Assembly (NCBI RefSeq): GCF_000633255.1
Contig: NZ_AYMJ01000001.1
Coordinates: 117,208 to 181,207 of the forward strand
Source: Pseudomonas sp. H1h
GTDB taxonomy: Bacteria; Pseudomonadota; Gammaproteobacteria; Pseudomonadales; Pseudomonadaceae
Reading direction: 5' to 3'
DNA length: 64,000 nt
Part shown: in pieces, positions 23,746 through 31,504 of the stretch
How the letters are laid out: every line of letters starts with the position of its first letter
How positions within the stretch are numbered: the first letter of the stretch is position 1
Notes under the pieces: model-generated
The model's database searches: none
Told to the model about the DNA's origin: nothing
Seen by the model: the letters and a program-made list of their open reading frames with translations, nothing else
Made by a program: the position numbers and the translations under genes

Positions 23746-24764
23746 TTCACCAGCTCCACGTTTTCGGTCAGCGCGATCTTTTCCAGCTGCTCGATCACGT
23801 AGCCCTCGTTACGGCTGTTGTAATCCTCGACGCGGGAGCGTTTCGGGTTGTCCACGGTTTGCTTGCGCCAGCTCGTGTCCTGGAAGTACAGCGACAGGTT
23901 GTCCCAACTGGTGACCAGCACACCGTTGACCGGGAAGAACGGCACGCTAAAGCTCGGCAGACCGCCGTAGGTGGCGATGACCTGGGCGTCCTCGATGCGC
24001 TCTTTCTCGGTCGGCGTGTCGCCCTGTTTGGCGTACAGCTTCGCTTTGTCAGCGGCCAGCAGGTCGGTGCCGATGATCGCCACCAGGTCGCCGCCATCGC
24101 GCAGGCGTTCGTCCACCATCTGCTTGGTGTCATGCACCAGCGCGTCCAGGTTCTCGTAATCACCATTCGGCCCCATGGTGACCTTGCCCGGGGTCTTGCC
24201 TTCCTTGAGTACCTGTTGCGGCGCCTGTTCGCGCAGTTGCTGCAGCCAGCCTTTGTTCACGTCCTGCAGCATCGGATAGGCGCCGATGTCGGTCTGCGCT
24301 GCCGCGTGGGTGCCGTGGAAACCGACCATGATGCGATCCAGGGCGATTTGCTTCTGAACGGCATCGGAATAGCGTTTGTGGAAGTCCGGGAACTTGGCCC
24401 AGGCATCGATCTTCGCGTAGGGCAGGCCCACGTCCGATTCGGTCGACGACAGTTCGTAGGTGCTGTCATCGAGCGCGGATGCATCTTTCGCTTCGCGGTC
24501 GGTGGTCTTGGTGTTGGTGCGACCAGTGACCGGGCCGGACACTCCAAGGAAAACCTTTTGACCCTTGATCTCGCTCACGCCGATGACGTTGATACGCGAG
24601 AGGAAGTCCGATTTTGCCGTGATGGCGTCGTTAAGCTCTTGAGCTACCGACGGTTCCACACTGAACTGTTTGCTGGCCAGGTCGACGCCGTAGGTCTCGG
24701 CGAGGGCAAGCTGCAGCTCGGCATACATTTTCGCGCCATAGGCGCTCAGGGAGTGAGCAGCCAT
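23742..24764 (-). CDS. major capsid protein (gpN)
   Basis: 340 aa, close to the 357 aa of P2 gpN. It shows the P2-type capsid elements: an N-terminal region cleaved after scaffold action, then a stretch beginning QIALDRIMVGFHGT and the C-terminal VNGVLVTSWDNLSLYFQ element. It follows the scaffold gene by two bases, so both are made from one message. Confidence 0.92.
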   Translation of the reverse strand: MAAHSLSAYGAKMYAELQLALAETYGVDLASKQFSVEPSVAQELNDAITAKSDFLSRINVIGVSEIKGQKVFLGVSGPVTGRTNTKTTDREAKDASALDDSTYELSSTESDVGLPYAKIDAWAKFPDFHKRYSDAVQKQIALDRIMVGFHGTHAAAQTDIGAYPMLQDVNKGWLQQLREQAPQQVLKEGKTPGKVTMGPNGDYENLDALVHDTKQMVDERLRDGGDLVAIIGTDLLAADKAKLYAKQGDTPTEKERIEDAQVIATYGGLPSFSVPFFPVNGVLVTSWDNLSLYFQDTSWRKQTVDNPKRSRVEDYNSRNEGYVIEQLEKIALTENVELVK

Positions 24765-24766
24765 GG

Positions 24767-25684
24767 TCAGAGTACCCGTGGTTTGGATTTGTCAGCCGCG
24801 CCATGTACACGCGGAAGGTTGCGACGGGTGCCGGTGTTCTGCAGCGCGTCAAACTGCTTTTGCAGCTTGGCAAAACTTTCAGCCAGCGCGTGATTGCCAT
24901 TCTTCCGGCGGCTCAGTTGCTTCTCTTCTTCGGCGGTAGAGATGATGTCGTCGACGGCAGACTGCACGTCATCGATCGGCTGCTGTTCTGGCTCCGGCGG
25001 AGCCTCTGCAAAGCTGTCGACCAGTGCCTGCAGACCAGCGGTCACGATCAACTGCTGCTCAATCAGGGCTTGAATCGCCTTGGCTGTAGCTTCATCCATT
25101 GGGGGTTTGCTCTCGGTTGGGGTTTGCGGGGATTCGGGGGCTTCTTCGATGCCGAAGCGCTTGAGCAGCCCTGCGAACAACGCGACGAACTTATTGGCCT
25201 CGCCGTCGGGCTTGCTGTCATTGAGGGGGCCAAGCTCAACGGATGCGGCGTAGTACGCGCTTCGGGACGATTTGTTAGAGAAGTAGAGTTCTTGAGTACC
25301 AAGGCTGGCCGGCTGGTCAGTTACCCCGAGACCCGTCAGATATGCCTTGCCGGTCTGGGCAAAATTCGGGGTGATTTCGATACTGGTGAACAGCTTTTCG
25401 CCCTGGTCGTTGAGCCACAGCAGTTTGTTGTTGGGCTTCAACTGCGCTTCAAGCGCGACTTGACCAGGCGCCAAGTCGTCAGCGTCTTCAATGAGGCGAA
25501 CCGCAAAGACGGTGCCGTGGGAGCCTGGCCAACGCTCGTGGTCGCACCAAATGACGGCGGTGTAAGTAGCTGGTTTGTACGTTTCAGCGATATCGCGCAG
25601 TTCCTGGGGAAGGATCTCGCGACCATCGACGGTCGGGCCGCTGGTGGCGACTCGTTTCCAGAACGAAACAAGGGAACGGGGCAT
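24767..25684 (-). CDS. capsid scaffolding protein / protease (gpO)
   Basis: 305 aa. The N-terminal half is the herpes-like serine protease domain of gpO (CDHERWPGSHGTVFAV, then FTSIEITPNFAQTGKAYLTGLGVTDQPASLGT). The C-terminal half is a helical scaffold with acidic stretches (PPEPEQQPIDDVQSAVDDIISTAEEEKQ). It directs capsid assembly and trims itself and gpN. It is first in the O-N-M-L-R-S late operon, divergent from the terminase gene. Confidence 0.9.
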   Translation of the reverse strand: MPRSLVSFWKRVATSGPTVDGREILPQELRDIAETYKPATYTAVIWCDHERWPGSHGTVFAVRLIEDADDLAPGQVALEAQLKPNNKLLWLNDQGEKLFTSIEITPNFAQTGKAYLTGLGVTDQPASLGTQELYFSNKSSRSAYYAASVELGPLNDSKPDGEANKFVALFAGLLKRFGIEEAPESPQTPTESKPPMDEATAKAIQALIEQQLIVTAGLQALVDSFAEAPPEPEQQPIDDVQSAVDDIISTAEEEKQLSRRKNGNHALAESFAKLQKQFDALQNTGTRRNLPRVHGAADKSKPRVL

Positions 25685-25846
25685 GAGTGTTGACTGCGCT
25701 CAATCGTTGAATGAGCCGCCACGATAGGGAGGCGTTTACTACCAAACAAACGGTTCAAATTCGAACTTCTCCTATTTGTCAAAAGTAGGAGGTTTGCGGA
25801 ATTTTCCATCGCGTTTGTGAGCTTTTCGCCGCATAGACTGCGGCCC
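25685..25846. promoter_or_regulatory. divergent late promoter region between scaffold and terminase genes
   Basis: This 162-bp gap must hold the promoters for both late head operons. It contains a 6-bp perfect inverted repeat CTCCTA / TAGGAG at 25769-25791 around an 11-nt loop and an imperfect palindrome GTTCAAATTCGAAC at 25753-25766. No TGT-N12-ACA Ogr consensus was found, so the activator site may differ. Confidence 0.5.
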
Positions 25847-27889
25847 ATGAACTACCCGACCGAAGTCAAAGAAGCTGCAAAACGCCTTTATCTGCGCCGC
25901 TGTTCGGTGAAGGAAATTCAGGCGCACTTGAAGCTGCCAAACATCCGCATCGTCTACTACTGGATCCGCCAGGGATGCTGGGACGAGATGTTGACGGATG
26001 AAGAACCGTTGAGCGCCGTCAGCCGGCGAATCACTCTGATCCTGGAGAAGGTCGAGACCCTTTCAAAGGGCGAACTCGACGAGCTGGAGCGCCTGACCAC
26101 CCTGCGCGAACGCCTGATAAAGCAATCGGCCAAACCGGCGCCGGCGGCGCCGTTAGACAGTCCGGACGAGTCTCGCGAACGTCAGCCTGGTCAACGCCGT
26201 GAGCGTGGCGAGGGCGGCGGCAAGAAGCGCGAAAAGAAGGCCAAGAACGACATCAGCGGTCTGACCGAAGTGGACTTCCTGGATAAGTTCATCTCGAAAA
26301 TGTACGGCTACCAGAAAGAGCTGTTCGAGGCGAAACAGAACCCGCTGACCCGCCGTGTCCGGAACATTCTGAAGAGCCGTCAGGTCGGTCTGACCTACTA
26401 CTTCGCCGGCGAAGCGTTCATGGACGCCGTGTTGAGCGGTGACAACCAGGTGTTTCTGTCAGCCAGCCGATCGCAGTCGGAGATCTTCCGCAGCTACATC
26501 ATCCAGTTTGCCCAGCAGTGGTTCGGCATCGAGCTGACCGGCAACCCGATCACCCTGAGCAACGGCGCCGAGCTGCGTTTTCTCAGCACCAACAGCAGCA
26601 CCGCCCAGGGCTACCACGGGCACGTCTACGTGGACGAATACTTCTGGATCCGCGACTTCGAAAAACTCAGCACCGTGGCGAGCGCCATGGGCACCCACAA
26701 AAAATGGCGCAAAACCTACTTTTCGACGCCCAGCGCGGTATCGCATCAGGCGTATCCGTTCTGGTCGGGCGACGAATTCCGCAACAGCAAGCGCGGCAAA
26801 AAAGCTGGCGGCGAATGGCCGAGTGAAGCGGCCTACACGCAGGGCGCGCTGTGTCCGGACGGCCAGTGGCGCAAGACGATCACCCTGGACGATGCGATCG
26901 CCGGCGGCTGCGATCTGTTCGACCTGGAGCAGTTGCAGCTGGAGTACGACGAAGACAAGTTCCAGCAGCTGTTCTACTGCAAATTCATCGACAGCACCCA
27001 AAGCGCGTTCAGCCTCAAGGATCTGGAGCGTTGCTACTCGGATCTGTCGTTGTGGGAGGACTACAACCCGGATCTGGATCGCCCGTTCGGCAACAGCCCG
27101 GTCTGGCTGGGCTACGACCCGAGCCGCACCCGCGACGACGCCACCTGCGTGGTCATTGCGCCGCCGCTCGAACCCGGGGCGAAGTTCCGGATACTAGAAA
27201 AGCACAGCTGGCGGGGGCACTCGTTCACCTACCAGGCCGCGCAGGTCAAGAAGCTGACCGAGCGCTTCAATGTGCAGCACATCGGTATCGATGTCACCGG
27301 CGTGGGTTACGGCGTGTTCGATCTGGTGCGCGACTTCTACGCCAAGGCGACACCGATTCATTACAGCCTGGAAGCGAAAAACGCCTTGGTATTGAAAGCC
27401 CAGGACACGATTCAAGGCAGTCGTATCGAGTGGGACGCCGGCTGGACGGACATCGCCCAGGCGTTCTTGACCATCAAGCGCGGCGCCACCAACAGCGGCC
27501 AGATCACTTACAGCGCATCTCGCACCGAGGCCACCGGACACGCCGACATTGCCTGGGCGGTGATGCACGCCCTGTCCAACGAACCTTTGAACACCAACAA
27601 GCGGCGCCGTAGCCGCTACGTCACGAGTAACCAGAGCAGCCATGGCCAACCGCAAACGCAGAAAGCACCACGTAGCCCAACCACAGCAACAGCCGATGCG
27701 CTCGTTTACGTTCGGGGAGCCGGAGCAGGTGTTGTCCGGCAACATCGGCGAGTACGTGGGCGTGTTCCCCAGCGACGACGGCAAGATCTACAAGCCCCCG
27801 GTATCACGGGCTGGGCTGGCCAAGCTGCTGCGTGCCAACGCTCACCATGGCGCCATTCCGAAGTTCAAGCGCAACCTGTTGCTGCGTGA
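25847..27889 (+). CDS. terminase large ATPase subunit (gpP), 3' end abnormal
   Basis: 680 aa from ATG 25847 (MNYPTEVKEAAKRLYLRR). It has an N-terminal HTH-like domain, an ATPase domain from about residue 170 (KSRQVGLTYYFAGEAF; HVYVDEYFWI as Walker B) and a C-terminal nuclease-like domain (WLGYDPSRTRDDATCVV). Relatives are ~590-600 aa and should end near 27630, where an out-of-frame TAA (27628-27630) lies 11 nt before the portal ATG. Here the frame runs on for ~85 codons inside the portal gene, with low-complexity basic sequence, which looks like a late indel or lost stop. The catalytic domains are intact. Confidence 0.88.
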   Translation: MNYPTEVKEAAKRLYLRRCSVKEIQAHLKLPNIRIVYYWIRQGCWDEMLTDEEPLSAVSRRITLILEKVETLSKGELDELERLTTLRERLIKQSAKPAPAAPLDSPDESRERQPGQRRERGEGGGKKREKKAKNDISGLTEVDFLDKFISKMYGYQKELFEAKQNPLTRRVRNILKSRQVGLTYYFAGEAFMDAVLSGDNQVFLSASRSQSEIFRSYIIQFAQQWFGIELTGNPITLSNGAELRFLSTNSSTAQGYHGHVYVDEYFWIRDFEKLSTVASAMGTHKKWRKTYFSTPSAVSHQAYPFWSGDEFRNSKRGKKAGGEWPSEAAYTQGALCPDGQWRKTITLDDAIAGGCDLFDLEQLQLEYDEDKFQQLFYCKFIDSTQSAFSLKDLERCYSDLSLWEDYNPDLDRPFGNSPVWLGYDPSRTRDDATCVVIAPPLEPGAKFRILEKHSWRGHSFTYQAAQVKKLTERFNVQHIGIDVTGVGYGVFDLVRDFYAKATPIHYSLEAKNALVLKAQDTIQGSRIEWDAGWTDIAQAFLTIKRGATNSGQITYSASRTEATGHADIAWAVMHALSNEPLNTNKRRRSRYVTSNQSSHGQPQTQKAPRSPTTATADALVYVRGAGAGVVRQHRRVRGRVPQRRRQDLQAPGITGWAGQAAACQRSPWRHSEVQAQPVAA

Positions 27890-28667
27890 GTTCATCGCCT
27901 CAGATGGCTGCAGTACGGAAACGATGGGCCGTGCAGGCCTCGACTACATGGTGTTCGGTGAAGCCTACTTCTACAACGACACCAATGCATTCGGCCAGGT
28001 GCTGGAGCTGCAGCACCTCCCGGCCATAAACATGCGCGTTAAAGTGGATGGAGGCTATGTGATGCTTCTGCCGGACAACAAGGAAATGGAGTTCGAACAG
28101 CACGAGATCTCCCACGTCCTGGACTACGACGTGGAACAGAACATCTATGGGATTCCGGACTACCTGGGCGGTCTACAGGCGTTGCTGCTGAATGAGGCCG
28201 CGACCCTCTTCCGCCGTCGCTACTACAGCAACGGCGCGCACGCCGGTTACATCTTCTACACCAACGACCCCGACCTGACCGAAGAGGACGAAGACGAGTT
28301 GCGCGCCCAGATCAGCGCCAGCAAGGGCGTGGGCAACTTCCGCTCGATGTTCGTCAACATCCCCAACGGCAAAGAAAACGCTATTCAGATCATCCCGGTC
28401 GGCGACTTTCAGGCGAAAGACGAGCTGGAAAAGGTGAAGAACATCACCCGAAACGATGTCATTGCGGCCTGGCGGATGAACCCCGCACTGGCCGGTATCA
28501 TCCCGGAGAACACCGGCGGTTTTGGCGACATTGAAAAGATCGATCGCGTGTACACCAGCAACGAGATTCGCCCTATCTGCCAGCTGTTCGATCAGTTGAA
28601 TGATTCACTACGCGCGGATCGGCGATTCGGATGGCGTGATCCAGCAGAACCTGGCACAGCGAACTGA
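27642..28667 (+). CDS. portal protein (gpQ, PBSX family)
   Basis: 341 aa. It starts MANRKRRKHH and contains the family core FTFGEPEQVL, YMVFGEAYFYND, and NEAATLFRRRYYSNGAHAGYIFYTND. It forms the dodecameric ring through which DNA enters the head. The last ~15 residues (RFGWRDPAEPGTAN) do not resemble the usual portal ending, which hints at a changed 3' end. It is overlapped by the overlong terminase frame and followed by ogr on the same strand. Confidence 0.9.
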   Translation: MANRKRRKHHVAQPQQQPMRSFTFGEPEQVLSGNIGEYVGVFPSDDGKIYKPPVSRAGLAKLLRANAHHGAIPKFKRNLLLREFIASDGCSTETMGRAGLDYMVFGEAYFYNDTNAFGQVLELQHLPAINMRVKVDGGYVMLLPDNKEMEFEQHEISHVLDYDVEQNIYGIPDYLGGLQALLLNEAATLFRRRYYSNGAHAGYIFYTNDPDLTEEDEDELRAQISASKGVGNFRSMFVNIPNGKENAIQIIPVGDFQAKDELEKVKNITRNDVIAAWRMNPALAGIIPENTGGFGDIEKIDRVYTSNEIRPICQLFDQLNDSLRADRRFGWRDPAEPGTAN

Positions 28668-28669
28668 GG

Positions 28670-28702
28670 TTGCATCACGTAGAATAGTGTATGTACATAC
28701 AC
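28670..28702 (+). promoter_or_regulatory. ogr promoter region with 16-bp palindromic operator
   Basis: A perfect palindrome GTGTATGTACATACAC lies at 28687-28702, 18 nt before the ogr ATG. A possible -35 (TTGCAT) is at 28670-28675, so the palindrome would cover the -10. Fifteen of its 16 bases recur in the repressor/Cox control region at 34446-34461. Confidence 0.55.
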
Positions 28703-28720
28703 CGTCGGGGAAGGGGCGCA

Positions 28721-28978
28721 ATGCGGATCATTTGTAGAGATTGTGGGGGTAAGGCTCGGATTAGCTCGCGGGAGAACATGAACGTGGAATATGCAAAGCT
28801 GTACTGCCAATGTCTCAACGCACGTTGCGGGCATACGTTCGTGATGAGCCTTACCTATTCACACCCTTTACGTCCCTCTGCCCAGTCGGTCGACCAGTTG
28901 ATTTTCGACCGACTAAGGACAATGCCGATTGCTCAGCAGCAACAGTTATTCGATCAGCTTAATTCATTGCCTGTCTGA
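28721..28978 (+). CDS. ogr: Ogr/Delta-type zinc-finger late transcription activator
   Basis: 85 aa from ATG 28721, preceded by AAGGGG. The zinc ligands C5-x2-C8-x22-C31-x4-C36 reproduce the spacing of P2 Ogr, P4 Delta and 186 B exactly. These proteins bind upstream of late promoters and contact the alpha subunit of RNA polymerase to turn on head, tail and lysis genes. Its place behind the portal gene differs from P2, where ogr follows D. The end overlaps a small convergent gene by 25 nt. Confidence 0.92.
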   Translation: MRIICRDCGGKARISSRENMNVEYAKLYCQCLNARCGHTFVMSLTYSHPLRPSAQSVDQLIFDRLRTMPIAQQQQLFDQLNSLPV

Positions 28979-29166
28979 TTAAATAACTCCGAGAGTTCTT
29001 TTGAGCACTCCAATAATCGGCCATGGCTCCAAGTCATGGTCGCTACAACACCACCGCTTTCCTCTTCGTTCAGTGGTCGAGCACCAACTGAGACGCTTAA
29101 TGACATTATTACTTTTGCGACTTCTTCTAAGATGTCCCGTGTGTTGATGATTATGCGCTCGTCCAT
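28954..29166 (-). CDS. small hypothetical phage protein (70 aa)
   Basis: ATG 29166 with GGAG at a good distance. The 70-aa product has short alpha/beta segments (IIINTRDILEEVAKVIMSLSVSV; HGRLLECSKELSEL) and shows some resemblance to small Pseudomonas proteins of the DUF3077 kind, but I cannot confirm this. It is convergent to ogr and separate from the early operon, whose terminator lies between. Confidence 0.5.
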   Translation of the reverse strand: MDERIIINTRDILEEVAKVIMSLSVSVGARPLNEEESGGVVATMTWSHGRLLECSKELSELFNQTGNELS

Positions 29167-29308
29167 TACTTCGGCTCCATGCTGGGCGGATCAATTGCGG
29201 CGCACTTTACGAATTTAAAAAATAGATTGTCAAATAGTATTTTGGTGGCTTTTTGAACTATCTGTCCTACCCAAAAGCTAGCGCAATTCCCTCTGGAACC
29301 CTCATTGG

Positions 29309-29331
29309 AGGCCCGGAAGAAGGGGCCTTTT
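29309..29331 (+). terminator. terminator, plus strand
   Basis: Stem AGGCCC / GGGCCT with a purine loop GGAAGAAG and a following TTTTG. It would stop plus-strand transcripts coming from terminase-portal-ogr. Confidence 0.6.
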
Positions 29332-29617
29332 GTGACATTGCAAAAGGCCATTAGTTCAAGTGGGCATGCATGACTTTATAGATTCGTGTATGCGACGCTA
29401 CATAAGGCTGATGCGTGCTCAGTCGCTTCTCAAGCAGTGTTTGTTAGTTGATATTGGCTGTTGTCGGTTATGTATAGCTAAACTCTTGCGGCGTTTTACT
29501 GTAATTTGATTTTTTGTGTCGTGGACTGTGGCTAGGCTGATCTGCATGAAAGTGTGTTTTCATGTATGTCAAGAAACAATATTATCAGTGTTCTAAAGTG
29601 ACTTTGAACGCAAACAA

Positions 29618-29637
29618 AAGGGCGCCGTAGCGCCCTT
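29618..29637 (-). terminator. early operon terminator, minus strand
   Basis: Perfect 8-bp stem AAGGGCGC / GCGCCCTT with loop CGTA; on the minus strand it is followed by TTTTGTTTG. It lies 41 nt after the last early gene (stop at 29679). Confidence 0.8.
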
Positions 29638-29678
29638 CTGAGTCAGCAGGTCAGTGCGGTTTTTAGCCGCTAAAATTA

Positions 29679-29921
29679 TTACGATTTATTGCAAGGCAAA
29701 GGGAGGGTTACAACACCATAGCGGCGAAGTCCTTGCGGATCTTCGAAGGCGGCAACTACAAGTCCCTCTGGCAAGCGGATCTGTGCGATACCGTTCCCTG
29801 TGTTGTGGTGGAGTAGGGCGGTAGCTTCCACCATATGAAAGCTGACTGGTAGCTCTGCCTGTTTTCGAGCGTCGTCATACTCTTTCTCGCTAACTGCGAC
29901 AAACTGGCCGTCGATCAGCAT
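29679..29921 (-). CDS. hypothetical early phage protein (80 aa)
   Basis: 80 aa, no family recognised. It looks like a small beta-rich domain ([47 protein letters not shown]). It overlaps the ribbon-helix-helix gene by 7 nt, is the last gene of the early operon and is followed by a strong terminator. Confidence 0.6.
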   Translation of the reverse strand: MLIDGQFVAVSEKEYDDARKQAELPVSFHMVEATALLHHNTGNGIAQIRLPEGLVVAAFEDPQGLRRYGVVTLPLPCNKS

Positions 29922-30136
29922 GGCTCGGCCTCCAGCGTGCTGATGCGCTTGAGCAATTGGCTGATCAACTGGCTCTGCTGTTGCGCCAACTGTTCGTAGG
30001 CGAGCGATTGCTGCAGGCGAGAAATGATTTCCCCATTCATGCTGCGATTGTTGGTCCTAGCGGTCGCCGCAATTTCAGGACGCAATCCTTCCGGTAGGCG
30101 GACCACGAATTTGTCTTGCTCGCGAGAATCACTCAT
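29915..30136 (-). CDS. Arc-type ribbon-helix-helix DNA-binding protein
   Basis: 73 aa. [31 protein letters not shown] is the Arc/MetJ ribbon-helix-helix pattern (beta strand KFVVRLP, helices, then RSMNGEI), followed by a C-terminal coiled coil with many glutamines ([19 protein letters not shown]). Such proteins repress phage early promoters as dimers or tetramers. It overlaps the next gene upstream by 4 nt. Confidence 0.8.
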   Translation of the reverse strand: MSDSREQDKFVVRLPEGLRPEIAATARTNNRSMNGEIISRLQQSLAYEQLAQQQSQLISQLLKRISTLEAEPC

Positions 30137-30414
30137 TTGGTAGTTCCTTTCTGTATTTGTGTGGCCGGTTTTGCGAGTAGCTGTGCGATAACGTCTGCGT
30201 CACGATCGGACAGGTCGCCAAGGGTGTGTGCCCTTGCCGTAAGGCTTTCAAGCCGTTGTCGGGCGTCAGGGGTTTTGTGAACCACGTACCCGATAAGGGC
30301 AGCGCCTATAACCGCCGTAGCCAACAATTGGCGAGGGGGGATAAAGGTACTGCTGCCTCGCTTTGGCTGTGTGATAGCCTTGCTTCCGCTGCTGCTTGGG
30401 TGCTGTGCTTGCAT
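30133..30414 (-). CDS. small single-pass membrane protein
   Basis: 93 aa from ATG 30414, which has AAGGAG in front; an in-frame start at 30480 would overlap the previous gene more deeply. One membrane segment ([16 protein letters not shown]) lies near residues 27-42 after a Ser/Lys/Gln-rich basic N-terminus. The remainder is a helix ([33 protein letters not shown]). Function unknown. Confidence 0.65.
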   Translation of the reverse strand: MQAQHPSSSGSKAITQPKRGSSTFIPPRQLLATAVIGAALIGYVVHKTPDARQRLESLTARAHTLGDLSDRDADVIAQLLAKPATQIQKGTTK

Positions 30415-30476
30415 GGTGTTGCTCCTTTTGTGGTGGTTGGTGTCGGGGAGGTGCGAACTCCTCGACACCGTCTCTC

Positions 30477-30728
30477 TCACGCTTGCCGCAATTGGCTTGC
30501 TGTGAATACCGGGCGCTGTTCACAGCGCACTTCAAACAATCCCAGGTCATGGCCATCAACGTCGCGCATATGCACGACCGTGACGAACGTCGGCGTGTCT
30601 TCCGGGTGATCCCTCCAATGTGCGGCTGCTGCAAGCTCGGCCAAGTCTTCGGGGGAGCGTTGGTCGACATAGCTGGTCGGTAACGGCAGTTCGCCGGGCA
30701 GGTGGTTGGCAACGTAGCGAATGATCAC
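30477..30728 (-). CDS. hypothetical early phage protein (83 aa)
   Basis: 83 aa, unknown family. It has a DQRSPEDLAELAAAAHWRDHPEDTPTFVTVVHM core with a short beta segment near the end (GLFEVRCEQRPVFTA). It starts at ATG 30728, 13 nt after the P-loop gene, within the early operon. Confidence 0.6.
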   Translation of the reverse strand: MIIRYVANHLPGELPLPTSYVDQRSPEDLAELAAAAHWRDHPEDTPTFVTVVHMRDVDGHDLGLFEVRCEQRPVFTASQLRQA

Positions 30729-30741
30729 GACTGTCCTCTCC

Positions 30742-31035
30742 TTAAGCCTGGCGTACTAGGTGAACCGCAAAGTCCGATGGGATCCCCGAATGAATACCCT
30801 GTGCTTCCAGATCCATCGCAGCTTTGATTTGAAACTGCGTGCAGTCGTCTGCCAGGAAATGCTTGTCGCCTGCCATGGCTTTGGCCGCAATTTGATTGAC
30901 GAAGTACGGCGTTGTGCATTGTTCGCCCACGATGATTGGCGCCTCGATCCCCTGCTTTTTCAGTTCGGCTTGAATGGCTCGTAACTGGGTAGTTTTGCCG
31001 GTGCCTTGGGTGCCGGTGATGACTTGTACTTGCAT
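30742..31035 (-). CDS. small P-loop protein, early operon
   Basis: 97 aa. A clear Walker A motif GTQGTGKT occupies residues 8-15 right after the first beta strand (MQVQVIT). The rest (KKQGIEAPIIVGEQ, KHFLADDCTQFQ) resembles the start of a larger AAA or kinase fold, with a possible Walker B-like LADD. At 97 aa it is too short for a full ATPase, so it may be a trimmed nucleotide-binding domain. AAGGAG precedes the start. Confidence 0.7.
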   Translation of the reverse strand: MQVQVITGTQGTGKTTQLRAIQAELKKQGIEAPIIVGEQCTTPYFVNQIAAKAMAGDKHFLADDCTQFQIKAAMDLEAQGIHSGIPSDFAVHLVRQA

Positions 31036-31504
31036 GGTGTTGCTCCTTGTTTTACTGGTTGAGTCAGGCCGCGCCAGATGAAATGTCGCGTGTGCCCCGT
31101 CGTACCTCGGAACATCCGGAACAATTAAAAGTTAATGACCGGGAACCCTCGGTTTACGGGGCTCTCAGCGCGGCTTTGCGGTGGAACGGATAACCGGAAC
31201 ATTGCGGAACGCCAATTTCGAAAAAAACGCTGTAGCCCTTGGTGCAAAAGGCTTTGCGGGTTGTTCCAGCAATCGCCCATGGCGGAACACTTCCGGAACA
31301 CCGATTGGAAAGTTGTTCCGGTGTGTTCCGGTTTGTTCCGGTCTGTGGTGGTGGGCTGATGCTGTTTATCTATCTGTTTTTTATAGATATTTTTCTTATA
31401 GATATTTATGTTCCAGATGTTCCTGCCAGTCAGTGGCCACACACGCATTTGCACAAAACTAGGGGTGTCCCCCCACGCACCTGGTTTAACTCCTACGACG
31501 TTTT
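31036..31504. other. candidate replication origin: GGAACA/TGTTCC iterons plus AT-rich tract
   Basis: No gene is seen in this 469-bp gap. GGAAC(A/G) occurs at 31109, 31118, 31183, 31196, 31206, 31284 and 31295, and the inverse TGTTCC at 31262, 31314, 31324, 31334, 31409 and 31418. Those at 31314, 31324 and 31334 are exactly 10 bp apart (TGTTCCGG). A very AT-rich stretch follows (31361-31409), with TTATAGATATTT twice. Iterons plus an easily melted tract next to a replication-protein gene is the usual form of a theta-type origin, as for the alpha protein of P4. Confidence 0.6.

Larger units (their letters stand above)
29167..29678. other. AT-rich non-coding segment with two terminators
   Basis: No gene with a ribosome site is visible. 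Two stem-loops are clear: AGGCCC / GGGCCT followed by TTTT at 29309-29331 (plus strand), and AAGGGCGC / GCGCCCTT at 29618-29637 (minus strand, end of the early operon). The part between, 29340-29610, is markedly richer in A and T than the structural genes; I see nothing definite in it. Confidence 0.6.

Noticed and set aside
28687..28702. GTGTATGTACATACAC as a LexA box
   Set aside because: It lacks the CTG...CAG ends needed for LexA; the match at 6176-6191 has them. Better explained as a phage operator.
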